A stretch of DNA of 45,384 nucleotides from a virus: positions 1-45,384 of the IMG/VR virus record IMGVR_UViG_3300025379_000021; one strand, 5' to 3'. This document shows positions 24,432-33,516 of the stretch, in pieces (the first letter of the stretch is position 1; every line of letters begins with the position of its first letter). The notes beneath the pieces were generated by a model, which had not been told where the DNA came from, searched no databases, and was given only the letters and a program-made list of their open reading frames with translations. The translations under genes were made by a program, and so were the position numbers.

Positions 24432-25016
24432 ATGGCCGGACAAGATCATATTTCCCACGCAGACAGGATTTCCCGTGAGAAATCAAGACCTTGCCACGTC
24501 GGTCTTATCACGATGGCGGTGGGTGGGAGAACCGACCATATTCCTATGAATGTGCTGGAAGGCTCTTACGTCCTACCTGCTGATATCGTATCAGGCTTAG
24601 GCGAAGGTAATACTTTGGCCGGATCCAAAATGATCGACACAATGTTTAAAACGGGTCCCTTCGGCGTAACAAGCAAACCCGCGCAAATGTCGGCACCAAA
24701 ATATCCAAACCCTATGGTTCCCGGATCCGCATCCGCCACATCGCCTTTTGGGATGAGTACAATGAGTTCAACACCCCAAATGGGTGGATTACCTCAAAAA
24801 CAGGCCGCAAGCGGCGGCCCTATTATGTCTGGTCATTACCGCCCGGTTCCAATTGTCGCTGCTGGCGGGGAATATGTTGTTCACCCCGATGTCGTTAAAC
24901 GGCTTGGCGGTGGCGATATGAACAAAGGCCATGATTATCTTGATAATTTTGTTAAAGGCGTTCGGCATCACTTGGTGAAAACGCTATCCAAACTTCCCGG
25001 CCCGCGCAGAGATTAA
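24432..25016 (+). CDS. Virion-type protein with two copies of a GG-E/S-YV motif
   Basis: 194 residues. The N-terminal part carries VGGRTDHIPMNVLEGSYVLP then ADIVSGLGEGNTLAG; the C-terminal part carries VPIVAAGGEYVVHPDVVKRL then GGGDMNKGHDYLDNFVK. These halves look like a divergent duplication (P-x-x-V/A-x2-G-S/E-Y-V-x-P-x-D-V/I-V). The end (RHHLVKTLSKLPGPRRD) is basic and helical. The pattern is widespread in uncultured podoviruses next to a GNAT gene, as here. Function unknown. The ribosome site is AAGGAG. Confidence 0.7.
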   Translation: MAGQDHISHADRISREKSRPCHVGLITMAVGGRTDHIPMNVLEGSYVLPADIVSGLGEGNTLAGSKMIDTMFKTGPFGVTSKPAQMSAPKYPNPMVPGSASATSPFGMSTMSSTPQMGGLPQKQAASGGPIMSGHYRPVPIVAAGGEYVVHPDVVKRLGGGDMNKGHDYLDNFVKGVRHHLVKTLSKLPGPRRD

Positions 25017-25025
25017 GGATTATTA

Positions 25026-25499
25026 ATGGATTATAATGTCCGGTTAGCTGCCCCAGAAGACGAAGAGGCGATTTTGAAACTCCTTATGCTCATGCATGAG
25101 GAGAATGGTCTGTTTGAAATGGACTATGAAGCCGTTCGTGATATGGTTAAAAAAGTTTTAAACCGCGAAAACGGCATTATTGGCGTTATTGACGGTGAAA
25201 ACGAAATTGAGGCCGCCGTTTGCTTGGTTATCGACAAACTTTGGTACGCTAAAACATGGTGCTTAAACGACGTTTTCAATTTTGTTTCACCTCAACATAG
25301 GCGTTCAACACGGGCGAAATCATTAATTTCTTTCGCTAAAAACTATTCTGACATGGTTGGTATTCCACTTCTAATGGGAATCGTTTCCAACGTTAGAACA
25401 GAAGCAAAGATTAAGTTGCTGGAACGGCAAATGCGTAAAGCGGGTGCCTTTTTCATTTATAATTATGGTGGCGAAGCCCACAATAATCACGCGCATTAA
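25026..25499 (+). CDS. GNAT-family acetyltransferase
   Basis: 157 residues. GNAT enzymes move acetyl from acetyl-CoA to an amine. Strand-helix start (YNVRLAAPEDEEAILKLLML), central strand (GIIGVIDGENEIEAAVCLVI), and the acetyl-CoA loop region HRRSTRAKSLISFAKNYSD (the usual R-x2-G-x-G/A position reads R-R-S-T-R-A) fit the family. It is followed by the beta strand LLMGIVSNVRTEAKIKLLER, similar to GNAT strand 5 and helix 4. The substrate is unknown; its setting among virion genes suggests modification of a virion or host envelope component, but this is inference. Confidence 0.75.
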   Translation: MDYNVRLAAPEDEEAILKLLMLMHEENGLFEMDYEAVRDMVKKVLNRENGIIGVIDGENEIEAAVCLVIDKLWYAKTWCLNDVFNFVSPQHRRSTRAKSLISFAKNYSDMVGIPLLMGIVSNVRTEAKIKLLERQMRKAGAFFIYNYGGEAHNNHAH

Positions 25500-25510
25500 A
25501 GGATAATACG

Positions 25511-28500
25511 ATGGGTTCGTTGTGTGGTTCATTATTTGGTCAGTCTCAATCGACGACTTATCAACCGCCGGAAGCGGTAAAAACTGCTGTCACCAATATA
25601 TTGAATCAGGCTGCAACGCAGTCCCAACAACCGTACCCACAATACACTCCAGACACTTCCGCCCAATATATGAACTATGTTCCGGGCTTGGTTGCGCCCA
25701 TGACGCCAAATCAATATGGCGCTGGCCAATCAATTTCAGATTTGCAAGGTTATACGGACCCATATTTTGGGGCGGCAACTGGACTTTCTGCCGCAGCTGC
25801 TACGCCGATTCAACTTCAGCAGTACAACCAGCAGAACATGAACCAGTACATGAACCCATTTCTTAATAATGTGGTGAGTTCTGCTGTCGCAAATATTAAC
25901 CAAACAAATGCCCAACAACAGCAACAAGCGTTGGGCAGTGCAATTGGCCAAGGTGCTTATGGCGGTGACCGCGCTGGTATCGCCCAAGCGGAATTGGCCC
26001 GTCAGCAGAATTTGGCTAATAACGCGACAATTTCTAACCTTCTCAATACCGGGTTCAATCAGGCTCAAGGTGAGTTTAATACTCAGCAACAAGCACAGGC
26101 TAATGCTCAATTGCAGAGCCAACAGCTTATGAACCAGTCTGGAATTAATCTTGCTAACTACGGCACCCAAGGCCAGCAAGCTGCATTGCAACAAGCTCAG
26201 GCTCAGTACGGTTATGGGTCCGCAGAACAACAGCAGCAACAAGCTAATCTTTCTACGGCCTACCAACAGTACCTCAACCAACAAATGTATCCTTACCAGC
26301 AACTCAGTTGGTATTCGCAATTGGCATCCGGCGCTGCGCCAGCAATGGGTGGTACTACGACTGGATACAGCCCAACCGTCAGCCCTGCTGCGGGCGTTCT
26401 TGGTGGATTGTCTACGATTGGTGCGCTTTCTAACCCATCAATGCAATCCAGCAATGCTTTGTCTTATGCAAGCAGCGGGTTAGGGACGCTGGGCAGCATT
26501 GGTAGCGGCATATTCAGCGCGTTTGGTTTAAAAGATGGTGGCCGCGTTGGGCATGCAGAGGGCGGTCGTGCAAAATATGCTAATGCAGGGGCGGTTTCTA
26601 AAAGCCCCGTCACGCAAGCGTATAATGATTATGTAAATTTGGCTGAATCTGGCACCGCCACAAAATCTCAAATAAACGCGGCTTACCAAAATTATTTACG
26701 CTCTTTCCAAGGCGCTACACCTCCTTGGAAAGGGGGCGCTACAACTACAACGCCAACCACACCAACAACTCCAGCGCCCATTACAACCCCAACAACGGGT
26801 GCCGTAGATAATACCACCAAAGTTGGCGGCGGTGGTGGGGCAACAACTCCTAATGGCGGCGGCGATGGCGGCGGTACTGTAAGCCCAATTTATAATGGCA
26901 ACGGGGTTGTTACGGGGCGCGGGTCACTTGCTGGTCCCGGCGCTTCCGGCGGCCCAACTGATGATAATGGAGACAATCCCCGTGCTGGGGATACTCCCGG
27001 ATTTGGCACGGGTGGCGACAACACTGTTGGCGGCGGGGGTGGATACGGCATTAATCAGCAAAAGGGTGTTCTGTCCGGCCTTATTGGTGGTGTTGATCCA
27101 GCAACGGGCGCTCAAACTGGTATTGCTGGTGCTGTAAATGCTTTATTAGAGGGCAACAGTTCGGGAACGATGAATGCTGTTTTAAATTCAAGCAACCGCG
27201 TTGCTGTGGACAGCAATGGAAATCCATTCCTTAGGGCGGATGGAACGCCTTATCCGAACACGACCAGCGGATTAACGGCTCAAGAATATGCGGATAAGTT
27301 TGCAAACGGCGACCTAAGCAATGTAAGCGCCCGTATTTCAACGATTAATGGTGCGCCACAAATTGATTACTTTGTCGCAAGTGCAACTCCGGGTATTTTG
27401 AGCGCAGGATCGGTCCCCGCAACCCAGTTGTCGCCAACCGTTGCTCCAGTTCAGCAAACAAATCAAACTGATACTTCTGCGGATACGTCCAATATTACTG
27501 ACCCATTGGCTGGCGGCGCTGATCTTGCAACCACCAAAGTAGCGCCAACTACGACAATTGATTCTGGCGGTTACAGTGGCATTCCCGCCAACAGCACAAG
27601 TTTATCTGCCTTGCAACGCCAACAAGAATTGGAAGGTACTCTTCCGGCTGGATTATTGGCGGCTACTTCGCAATTAGAAAGCTCCAACAATCCTAATGCC
27701 TCCAACGGCAATTCTGTTGGGCTGTATGGGTTCATGCCTACAACGGCGACTGGCCAAGGCCTTGTGGATCGAACTGATCCTACTTTATCTACGATTGCGG
27801 CTGGAACTGGTTATGGACCTATTATAAACTCACTACAAAATGCGGGGATTCAAAACCCATCTGCTGGCCAAGCTTACCTTGGTTGGCAGCAGGGCGCGAC
27901 GGGGGCAAATGCCTTGCTTACTGCACCCGATGGGACAAGCGCCGTTCAGGCGCTTATTAGTGCTGGCGTTGATCCTAATAAGGCGCAAGCAAGTATTGCG
28001 AACAATGTTCCCAAAGGCACGGATCCCAATATCAGCGCCAAAGATTTTGCTAAATTGTGGGTGGATAAAGCGAATGCTATTGCTAACGCACAACCACAAG
28101 TACAGCCCCCATCACCTAATATGGCGGTTCCTTTACCCCCTACTCAAGGGGATACAAATTATACCGCAACGCCAATCCCCGTTCAAACGGATCTTAGTTA
28201 TCTACCAATTCAACAGCCGGATACAAATGCGTCCGCGACTGGCCCCGGTGGTATTTTTGGTGGTGGATCACAAACATCTGCTACGGGTGTTGGCGGCATT
28301 TTTGATAACAATCAAGCATCTCAGCCTGTTTCTTCTGGCGTACTTCCCTCCGCCACCGGACAGGGTGGAATGTTTGATGGCAATCAAGCGGTACCTGTTG
28401 TTCCAAATCAACCAGCCGTTGAGCCACCAACAATTTCGGATCAAAACACAGCATTGGCTTCCGCGACTGGCCAAGGCGGCATGTTTGATAATAATCAGCC

Positions 28501-30766
28501 ATCTCAACCTGTTTCTTCTGGGGTACTACCCTCTGCTACGGGGCAAGGAGGTATATTTGATAATAACCCAACCGCTCCAGCACCTGCCCCAGAACCTATA
28601 TCTGCTCCGGATAATAGCGGTAATGATAACAGTAGCAGCAGCAGTGACAGTAGCGGTAGTGGCGATAGTGGTGGCGGCGGAGGCGGCGGTGATGGCGGCG
28701 GAGGCGGTGGCGATCACGATAGCAAACGTGGTGGCCGAATCAATTCGCATCATAACCATTACGCTCAAGGCGGTGTCACGCCTATTTCTATGGAATATGG
28801 CCTCCCAACTGAAAACGACATTGCGCAGATGGCGGCTGATTTTGCTGGTTCCGGCGCTGGTACACTTTCTATGCAGGGCGAGGCTTTGGGCGCAAAGGGC
28901 ATCCTCCCCGCAACAAAATCGAAAAAGGGTGGCCGCATCCATGCGCGTTATGGCCAAGGCATAACTGCTCCAGATGATGATCATATCGCTGGCGATGCTT
29001 CTTATTTAAATTGGGATGATGATGAAACGGATACCAGCTATCTTCCGATTGAAAAACCAGTTCCTTTCTCCCAGCGCGGATTTGCTGTTCCTCAGGTTTC
29101 CCCATCCGGTTTACCGGGCAGCTATGCGGAACGGCATCCGGAAGAATTTTCTTCGCCTGAACAACAACAGGCGGATTTGGATCGCGCATATAATGTAGGC
29201 AAAACAATTATGAGTCGTATGGGTGAAAGCCCAGATGATGTTGCGTCCCGTGTTAAAACTGAAATGGCAACCCCCGTAAGGGCAGCTGGAACCTATACAA
29301 CTCCTTATGATCGTTCGATATCCAGACCGGATGAGGGCGGTGGTGACAATGTTGTACAAACTGCCGCAAAAATTGCTTCTGAAAAAACAAAGCCAGCTCC
29401 TTCTGAAACAGCAACGACAGAACCAAAGACCACTGGTGTTGATATTTCTAAGTTGGATTTGACCCCAGCGGAAGCCGCTCCCGTTCCAACGAGGCAAACG
29501 CAAAATCAACAAGTTACGCAAGATATGACGCGCGTTCAGTCTGATGCACCACAGCCGGGCTTTGGATATGTAGCGCCTCCTCCTGCGGATATGCGTAATT
29601 TCTTTGGCTTTAATTACGGAATGGGCTTGCTATCCGGCCAAAGCATTGCGGCTGCGGGTGATGCATTTGCCAAGAATGTTCTTGCTCAACAGGCGGAACA
29701 ACGCGCAAACATGGAAGCGCAAGGCAGGACCGCTCAATCGTATGGCGCTGCGCAATCGTCTCAGGCGCAAGCGCGTTACACCGATACTCAACGTGCAAAG
29801 GCTTCGTTTGAGGGTACAATTGCGGGTACGAAGTCATTTGGTTTGGATGCTAATGGCAATCCAACTTATACCCTGATGCGTCCTTTACGCGCTGGCGAAA
29901 CCATGACCGCCAATGGTCAAATTATTGGTGGCGATGGCTCTTCGACGGATACTGGCGTTCAATTGCAGCATATCAAAAATATGCCGATGTCCGCTAATGA
30001 GAACGCCGATCAAAAGGCAACTGACCTTAATAAGTATTCATCCACGAACATGGCGGGTGCTGACCCAGCCACGGTAGCTGCGTATAATGGTGAATATCGC
30101 AAGCAGTTTGATGATGCGCAGCAACGCGCATCAGCGGCTGGTTACGATAAGAAAAACATTAACGAAACCGCTGTTGTCCTTGGTGATATGGCCAAGGAGG
30201 GCCTGTTCTCTGCGGGTAAGGGTGCAGGAACGGTTTACAATACAGCATCACTTATACAATCTGTTGCACAGAGGGCCGGCATTGATCTTGGCTTAAGCAA
30301 AGATACACCTCTTCCTGAAATCCTTGAAAAAATCCGCACCTTAAAGGCGGAAAGCTATACGGGCGCACAACGTACTGCGGCGGTATGGTTAACCAGACTT
30401 GCGGACGCTAACCCTTCTGTTGAACTTCGGCCAGAAACGTCAAACGCGATTCTGACGCAGTATATGTTGGACAATCAGCGCAGCATCGACTTTGCAAATC
30501 ACATGGAAGATGTCGGCGCGATTAACCCAACCGCGATTAACGGAACAAATTCGTTCAATAAAATGTACGGCAACACGTATCGTCAGGAACAACAGGCGAT
30601 CAATACCCTTCTGAACTCTACGATGCCAAACGGTTCCAACCCAATTGCGGCAGCGATTAAGGGTGATTTGAAGCAAAAAGACTTTGATATCATTGTTAAG
30701 GCAATGCAAAAACAAGGTCTTTTGCCACCAGTTACGAATCTTGATCGTTACATTTTTGAGCAATAA
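25511..30766 (+). CDS. Giant mosaic virion/ejection protein with transglycosylase domain
   Basis: 1751 residues. Residues 1-330 are Gln/Ala/Asn-rich helices (GAYGGDRAGIAQAELARQQN), a module common at the tail end of uncultured podovirus genomes. Residues 330-360 carry two GGR motifs. A Thr/Pro/Gly linker follows. Residues 690-860 are an SLT-type lytic transglycosylase (LPAGLLAATSQLESSNNPNA, catalytic Glu723; NSVGLYGFMPTTA). Residues 905-1030 hold five SATG.GG(I/M)F repeats and 1070-1140 two more GGR motifs. The last 600 residues are mainly helical. It likely enters the cell with the DNA and opens a passage through peptidoglycan. Confidence 0.75.
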   Translation: MGSLCGSLFGQSQSTTYQPPEAVKTAVTNILNQAATQSQQPYPQYTPDTSAQYMNYVPGLVAPMTPNQYGAGQSISDLQGYTDPYFGAATGLSAAAATPIQLQQYNQQNMNQYMNPFLNNVVSSAVANINQTNAQQQQQALGSAIGQGAYGGDRAGIAQAELARQQNLANNATISNLLNTGFNQAQGEFNTQQQAQANAQLQSQQLMNQSGINLANYGTQGQQAALQQAQAQYGYGSAEQQQQQANLSTAYQQYLNQQMYPYQQLSWYSQLASGAAPAMGGTTTGYSPTVSPAAGVLGGLSTIGALSNPSMQSSNALSYASSGLGTLGSIGSGIFSAFGLKDGGRVGHAEGGRAKYANAGAVSKSPVTQAYNDYVNLAESGTATKSQINAAYQNYLRSFQGATPPWKGGATTTTPTTPTTPAPITTPTTGAVDNTTKVGGGGGATTPNGGGDGGGTVSPIYNGNGVVTGRGSLAGPGASGGPTDDNGDNPRAGDTPGFGTGGDNTVGGGGGYGINQQKGVLSGLIGGVDPATGAQTGIAGAVNALLEGNSSGTMNAVLNSSNRVAVDSNGNPFLRADGTPYPNTTSGLTAQEYADKFANGDLSNVSARISTINGAPQIDYFVASATPGILSAGSVPATQLSPTVAPVQQTNQTDTSADTSNITDPLAGGADLATTKVAPTTTIDSGGYSGIPANSTSLSALQRQQELEGTLPAGLLAATSQLESSNNPNASNGNSVGLYGFMPTTATGQGLVDRTDPTLSTIAAGTGYGPIINSLQNAGIQNPSAGQAYLGWQQGATGANALLTAPDGTSAVQALISAGVDPNKAQASIANNVPKGTDPNISAKDFAKLWVDKANAIANAQPQVQPPSPNMAVPLPPTQGDTNYTATPIPVQTDLSYLPIQQPDTNASATGPGGIFGGGSQTSATGVGGIFDNNQASQPVSSGVLPSATGQGGMFDGNQAVPVVPNQPAVEPPTISDQNTALASATGQGGMFDNNQPSQPVSSGVLPSATGQGGIFDNNPTAPAPAPEPISAPDNSGNDNSSSSSDSSGSGDSGGGGGGGDGGGGGGDHDSKRGGRINSHHNHYAQGGVTPISMEYGLPTENDIAQMAADFAGSGAGTLSMQGEALGAKGILPATKSKKGGRIHARYGQGITAPDDDHIAGDASYLNWDDDETDTSYLPIEKPVPFSQRGFAVPQVSPSGLPGSYAERHPEEFSSPEQQQADLDRAYNVGKTIMSRMGESPDDVASRVKTEMATPVRAAGTYTTPYDRSISRPDEGGGDNVVQTAAKIASEKTKPAPSETATTEPKTTGVDISKLDLTPAEAAPVPTRQTQNQQVTQDMTRVQSDAPQPGFGYVAPPPADMRNFFGFNYGMGLLSGQSIAAAGDAFAKNVLAQQAEQRANMEAQGRTAQSYGAAQSSQAQARYTDTQRAKASFEGTIAGTKSFGLDANGNPTYTLMRPLRAGETMTANGQIIGGDGSSTDTGVQLQHIKNMPMSANENADQKATDLNKYSSTNMAGADPATVAAYNGEYRKQFDDAQQRASAAGYDKKNINETAVVLGDMAKEGLFSAGKGAGTVYNTASLIQSVAQRAGIDLGLSKDTPLPEILEKIRTLKAESYTGAQRTAAVWLTRLADANPSVELRPETSNAILTQYMLDNQRSIDFANHMEDVGAINPTAINGTNSFNKMYGNTYRQEQQAINTLLNSTMPNGSNPIAAAIKGDLKQKDFDIIVKAMQKQGLLPPVTNLDRYIFEQ
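28227..28570 (+). repeat. Five SATGxGG(I/M)F repeats in the giant protein gene
   Basis: Five copies of an about 9-residue motif (SATGPGGIF, SATGVGGIF, SATGQGGMF twice, SATGQGGIF) occur. A longer duplicated DNA block, 28310-28378 versus 28493-28560, encodes NQ.SQPVSSGVLPSATGQGG in both copies. Differences are mostly synonymous. Confidence 0.75.
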
Positions 30767-30768
30767 TC

Positions 30769-33516
30769 ATGGCTGACCCGAACGAAAACGATGCCACAGA
30801 TCAAAATAGTGCGGCGCTGAGAGATTCGTTTCTTCAGCAGCTTAGTCAGGTTAAGCCGAATGAAAGTTCGCCTGATCAAAGCGTTTCCGGAAACGGTATT
30901 GACGACCAAAAAAGCGCAGCATTACGTGATTCTTTTCTGCAAAGTTTAAATCAAACAGCCAAATCAAAAGAAAGTATTGCGGAGCAAAGCCCAGAAGACG
31001 CTGCTTATGTTGCGAAAGTTAATAAGTACATGCCTGAGGCCCGTGAATATTATAAAAACACGGATCCAGCCATTACCGCCGCAAAAGAAGGTCTGCAAAG
31101 GTCATTTATCTTAGGGCCCGCTTTGAACGAAGTAGGGGCGGATATTGAAGCTGCTCTTCCATCCAGCATCACTGGTTTGCAGGGCGAATCATACGGTGAG
31201 CGCCGTCAGGATTTCAAAGCGCGATCTGAGGCTCTTACACGGGCTGGCACAGAAAAGTCGCCATTAACTGCGGCTGGTGCTGAATTGGCTGGTTCCTTCG
31301 CGGTGCCAATGGGCGGCATAGCTGGTGCGACTGAAAAGGCTATTACGGGGGCAGCCCCTGCTCTAACTGGGCTTGCGGCAAAGTCTGCTGGTATGGCAAC
31401 GGAAGCTGGAATTTACGCTGGATTGGGTGCTGCTGCCGAAAAGGCGTTTGGGACTGAACCTGAATCGGAAAAGCCGGACATTCTTTCCACGGCTGGCATA
31501 GGTGCTGGCCTTGGCGCGATTCTTCCGGGTGTGGGCAAATTGGCTGGCGCTGCGGCGGAACATTTGCTTCCTGATTGGGCGAAGGAAAAAATCGCTGGGT
31601 CTGATTATCAAGTCCAGCAGTTCTTGAAGCACGTTGATGCGGACAAGGCCGCTGGGGAAAACGTCCTTGGCGTTGACGGCGCTCTCAAAGCTATCGCGGA
31701 TAATCCAGACGCTGAAATTGGCCCATTTGATATTGGTGGAACGCGCACACAAGGATGGCTTTTAAAGTCGTTCAAAGGGCGCGGCGATGCATTAGACAAC
31801 TTTCAAAATATGTTATCCCAAAGGTTGGAAGGAGCGACGGATCGTTTCAGCGATGCGTTGATGGAAGCATCCGGTCTCAAGGGCGACCTTAACCTTGATG
31901 ATATCGCTAACCAATCCAAAGAATACGCTAAAGAGCAGAATGATGTTGCATATAAAGCCGCCAACGGTCTGGATAATGGTCGCGGTAAATGGAACTCAAA
32001 TTGGGAAAAACAATTTAGTGATCCAAGGGCAAAAATTGCCGTTGATCAAGTAAACAGCGACATGGCGGATATTTATGGCAATAAGTTTTCCGCTCCTATT
32101 AATCGGGTTGGGACGTTGCCTGTTGACAGTTTGCAAATCTCTAACGCCGCGAAAGACTTCTTGCGACAGAACGGCCTAAAGACGTTGGACGAAGTCGCGG
32201 CTGAGAGCAAAAACAATTTCCAAAACATTTTTAACCCGCCTCAGGCCAATGTTCCGGGTCAGGATGGGATGTTGGCGCGTAGATTGTTGGCCGCGACTGG
32301 TATGCCTGAAAGTGCAATCAACAATTTATCGGATAGTGCCGCTCAAGATTTGGCGAAACTCAATGAACTGAATATGGGTCCTAAAAAGGCACCAATCCCT
32401 CAGGGTGCTACTCCTGTTGTTAACGAAATTAATAGAGCAATTAAAAATAAAAATCTTGACCGTTTAACGCTTACCAAGCCGGATAGTATGAATGTTGAAT
32501 GGTTGAATAAATATCAACAGCGCCTCAATGATCAAAAGCAAATTTTGGCAAGGGAAAATCTTAGCCGGAACATGCCTATTATGGGGCGTCTGGAAGAGTA
32601 CAAAAAACAAATCGTTGGTGGGTTAAAGGGCAAGGTAAACCCAGATGGTACGGCAAATCCGTACTACAACCCTAACACGTACAACCCACTATTTGAAAAG
32701 GCACATACTCAGGCGGCTCAATTCCACCGCCAAGCGGGCGCTTTTGAAACTGGGGCGCAGTTCTTTAAAAGTCTTGCGAACGGCCAAGATGCTTCCGCTT
32801 TAGCCAATCAAGCGAAAACAATGGATCCAAAAGAAGCGACCATGTTTTCTCAAGGGCTACTTGGTCAAATGAAGTACCTTGCGACCGAAAAGGGCGTTCT
32901 GAATTATAACAAACTAAATAAGTGGTTCAGCAATCCCTATTTGCGGGAAACGATGGAGTCTACTTTAGGTCCTCAAAAGTTTGAGAAGATCGAATCTGTC
33001 GTAAAATCCGAAAGCATATTGCAACAGAGCCTGAAGCGGGCGGCTGAGTTGGAGCGGAAATCTGGCGGCCCAAACAATTCGTTTTTAAACAACAAAGACC
33101 TTCTGTCCGCTGGTGTAGGGTATTTCCTTGAGCCGCACCTTGGTCTGGCGGGTTTTTTATACAACCACGTAATTTCCCCCTATATGGGCGTTAAGTACGC
33201 TAATCGGTTACGAACCATGCTGGAATCGGGCGATTTGAAGCAGATGCAGCGCGTATACGATCAATTGATCAATAACCCCAAAACGCGCACTCCGTTTTTA
33301 GATACGGTCGCGCATGTTGTGGCTACAAATATGGCACAAGCCCGGACAGGCAATGCGTTGCAGCGCCCAATACGTGCGACAGGTGGTCGCATTCCTGACG
33401 CGGACAAATTATTCAAAGAAGCGAAAAAAGAATTAGATAGTCACACCAAGCCCATGCTTTCAGTAGATGATGATGCTATTGTACATGCGCTTCGTATAGC
33501 ACAAGGACGTGTATAA
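30769..33516 (+). CDS. Internal virion / ejection protein
   Basis: 915 residues, mostly helical. The N-terminus holds a direct duplication: SAALRDSFLQQLSQ (about residues 14-27) and SAALRDSFLQSLNQ (about 48-61). Residues 190-290 contain Gly/Ala-rich hydrophobic helices (GIYAGLGAAAEKAFG; GIGAGLGAILPGVGKLAGAA) suited to membrane insertion, as in T7 and P22 ejected proteins. The middle is charged helix. The C-terminal RATGGRIPDADKLFKEAKKE followed by DDDAIVHALRIAQ carries the GGR motif. It starts 2 bases after the giant protein; the two probably act together during DNA entry. Confidence 0.7.
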   Translation: MADPNENDATDQNSAALRDSFLQQLSQVKPNESSPDQSVSGNGIDDQKSAALRDSFLQSLNQTAKSKESIAEQSPEDAAYVAKVNKYMPEAREYYKNTDPAITAAKEGLQRSFILGPALNEVGADIEAALPSSITGLQGESYGERRQDFKARSEALTRAGTEKSPLTAAGAELAGSFAVPMGGIAGATEKAITGAAPALTGLAAKSAGMATEAGIYAGLGAAAEKAFGTEPESEKPDILSTAGIGAGLGAILPGVGKLAGAAAEHLLPDWAKEKIAGSDYQVQQFLKHVDADKAAGENVLGVDGALKAIADNPDAEIGPFDIGGTRTQGWLLKSFKGRGDALDNFQNMLSQRLEGATDRFSDALMEASGLKGDLNLDDIANQSKEYAKEQNDVAYKAANGLDNGRGKWNSNWEKQFSDPRAKIAVDQVNSDMADIYGNKFSAPINRVGTLPVDSLQISNAAKDFLRQNGLKTLDEVAAESKNNFQNIFNPPQANVPGQDGMLARRLLAATGMPESAINNLSDSAAQDLAKLNELNMGPKKAPIPQGATPVVNEINRAIKNKNLDRLTLTKPDSMNVEWLNKYQQRLNDQKQILARENLSRNMPIMGRLEEYKKQIVGGLKGKVNPDGTANPYYNPNTYNPLFEKAHTQAAQFHRQAGAFETGAQFFKSLANGQDASALANQAKTMDPKEATMFSQGLLGQMKYLATEKGVLNYNKLNKWFSNPYLRETMESTLGPQKFEKIESVVKSESILQQSLKRAAELERKSGGPNNSFLNNKDLLSAGVGYFLEPHLGLAGFLYNHVISPYMGVKYANRLRTMLESGDLKQMQRVYDQLINNPKTRTPFLDTVAHVVATNMAQARTGNALQRPIRATGGRIPDADKLFKEAKKELDSHTKPMLSVDDDAIVHALRIAQGRV

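Noticed and set aside
28600-28740. Ser/Gly-rich run (SSSSDSSGSGDSGGGGGGG) as a possible simple-sequence phase-variation tract
   Set aside because: The codons are mixed (AGC, AGT, GGC, GGA, GGT), with no long mono- or dinucleotide run prone to slippage.
27840-28964. A 374-residue plus-strand frame inside the giant virion protein gene
   Set aside because: It is a shadow frame in repetitive Ala/Gly/Pro-coding sequence with no start signal; the 1751-residue frame has a transglycosylase domain across the same bases.
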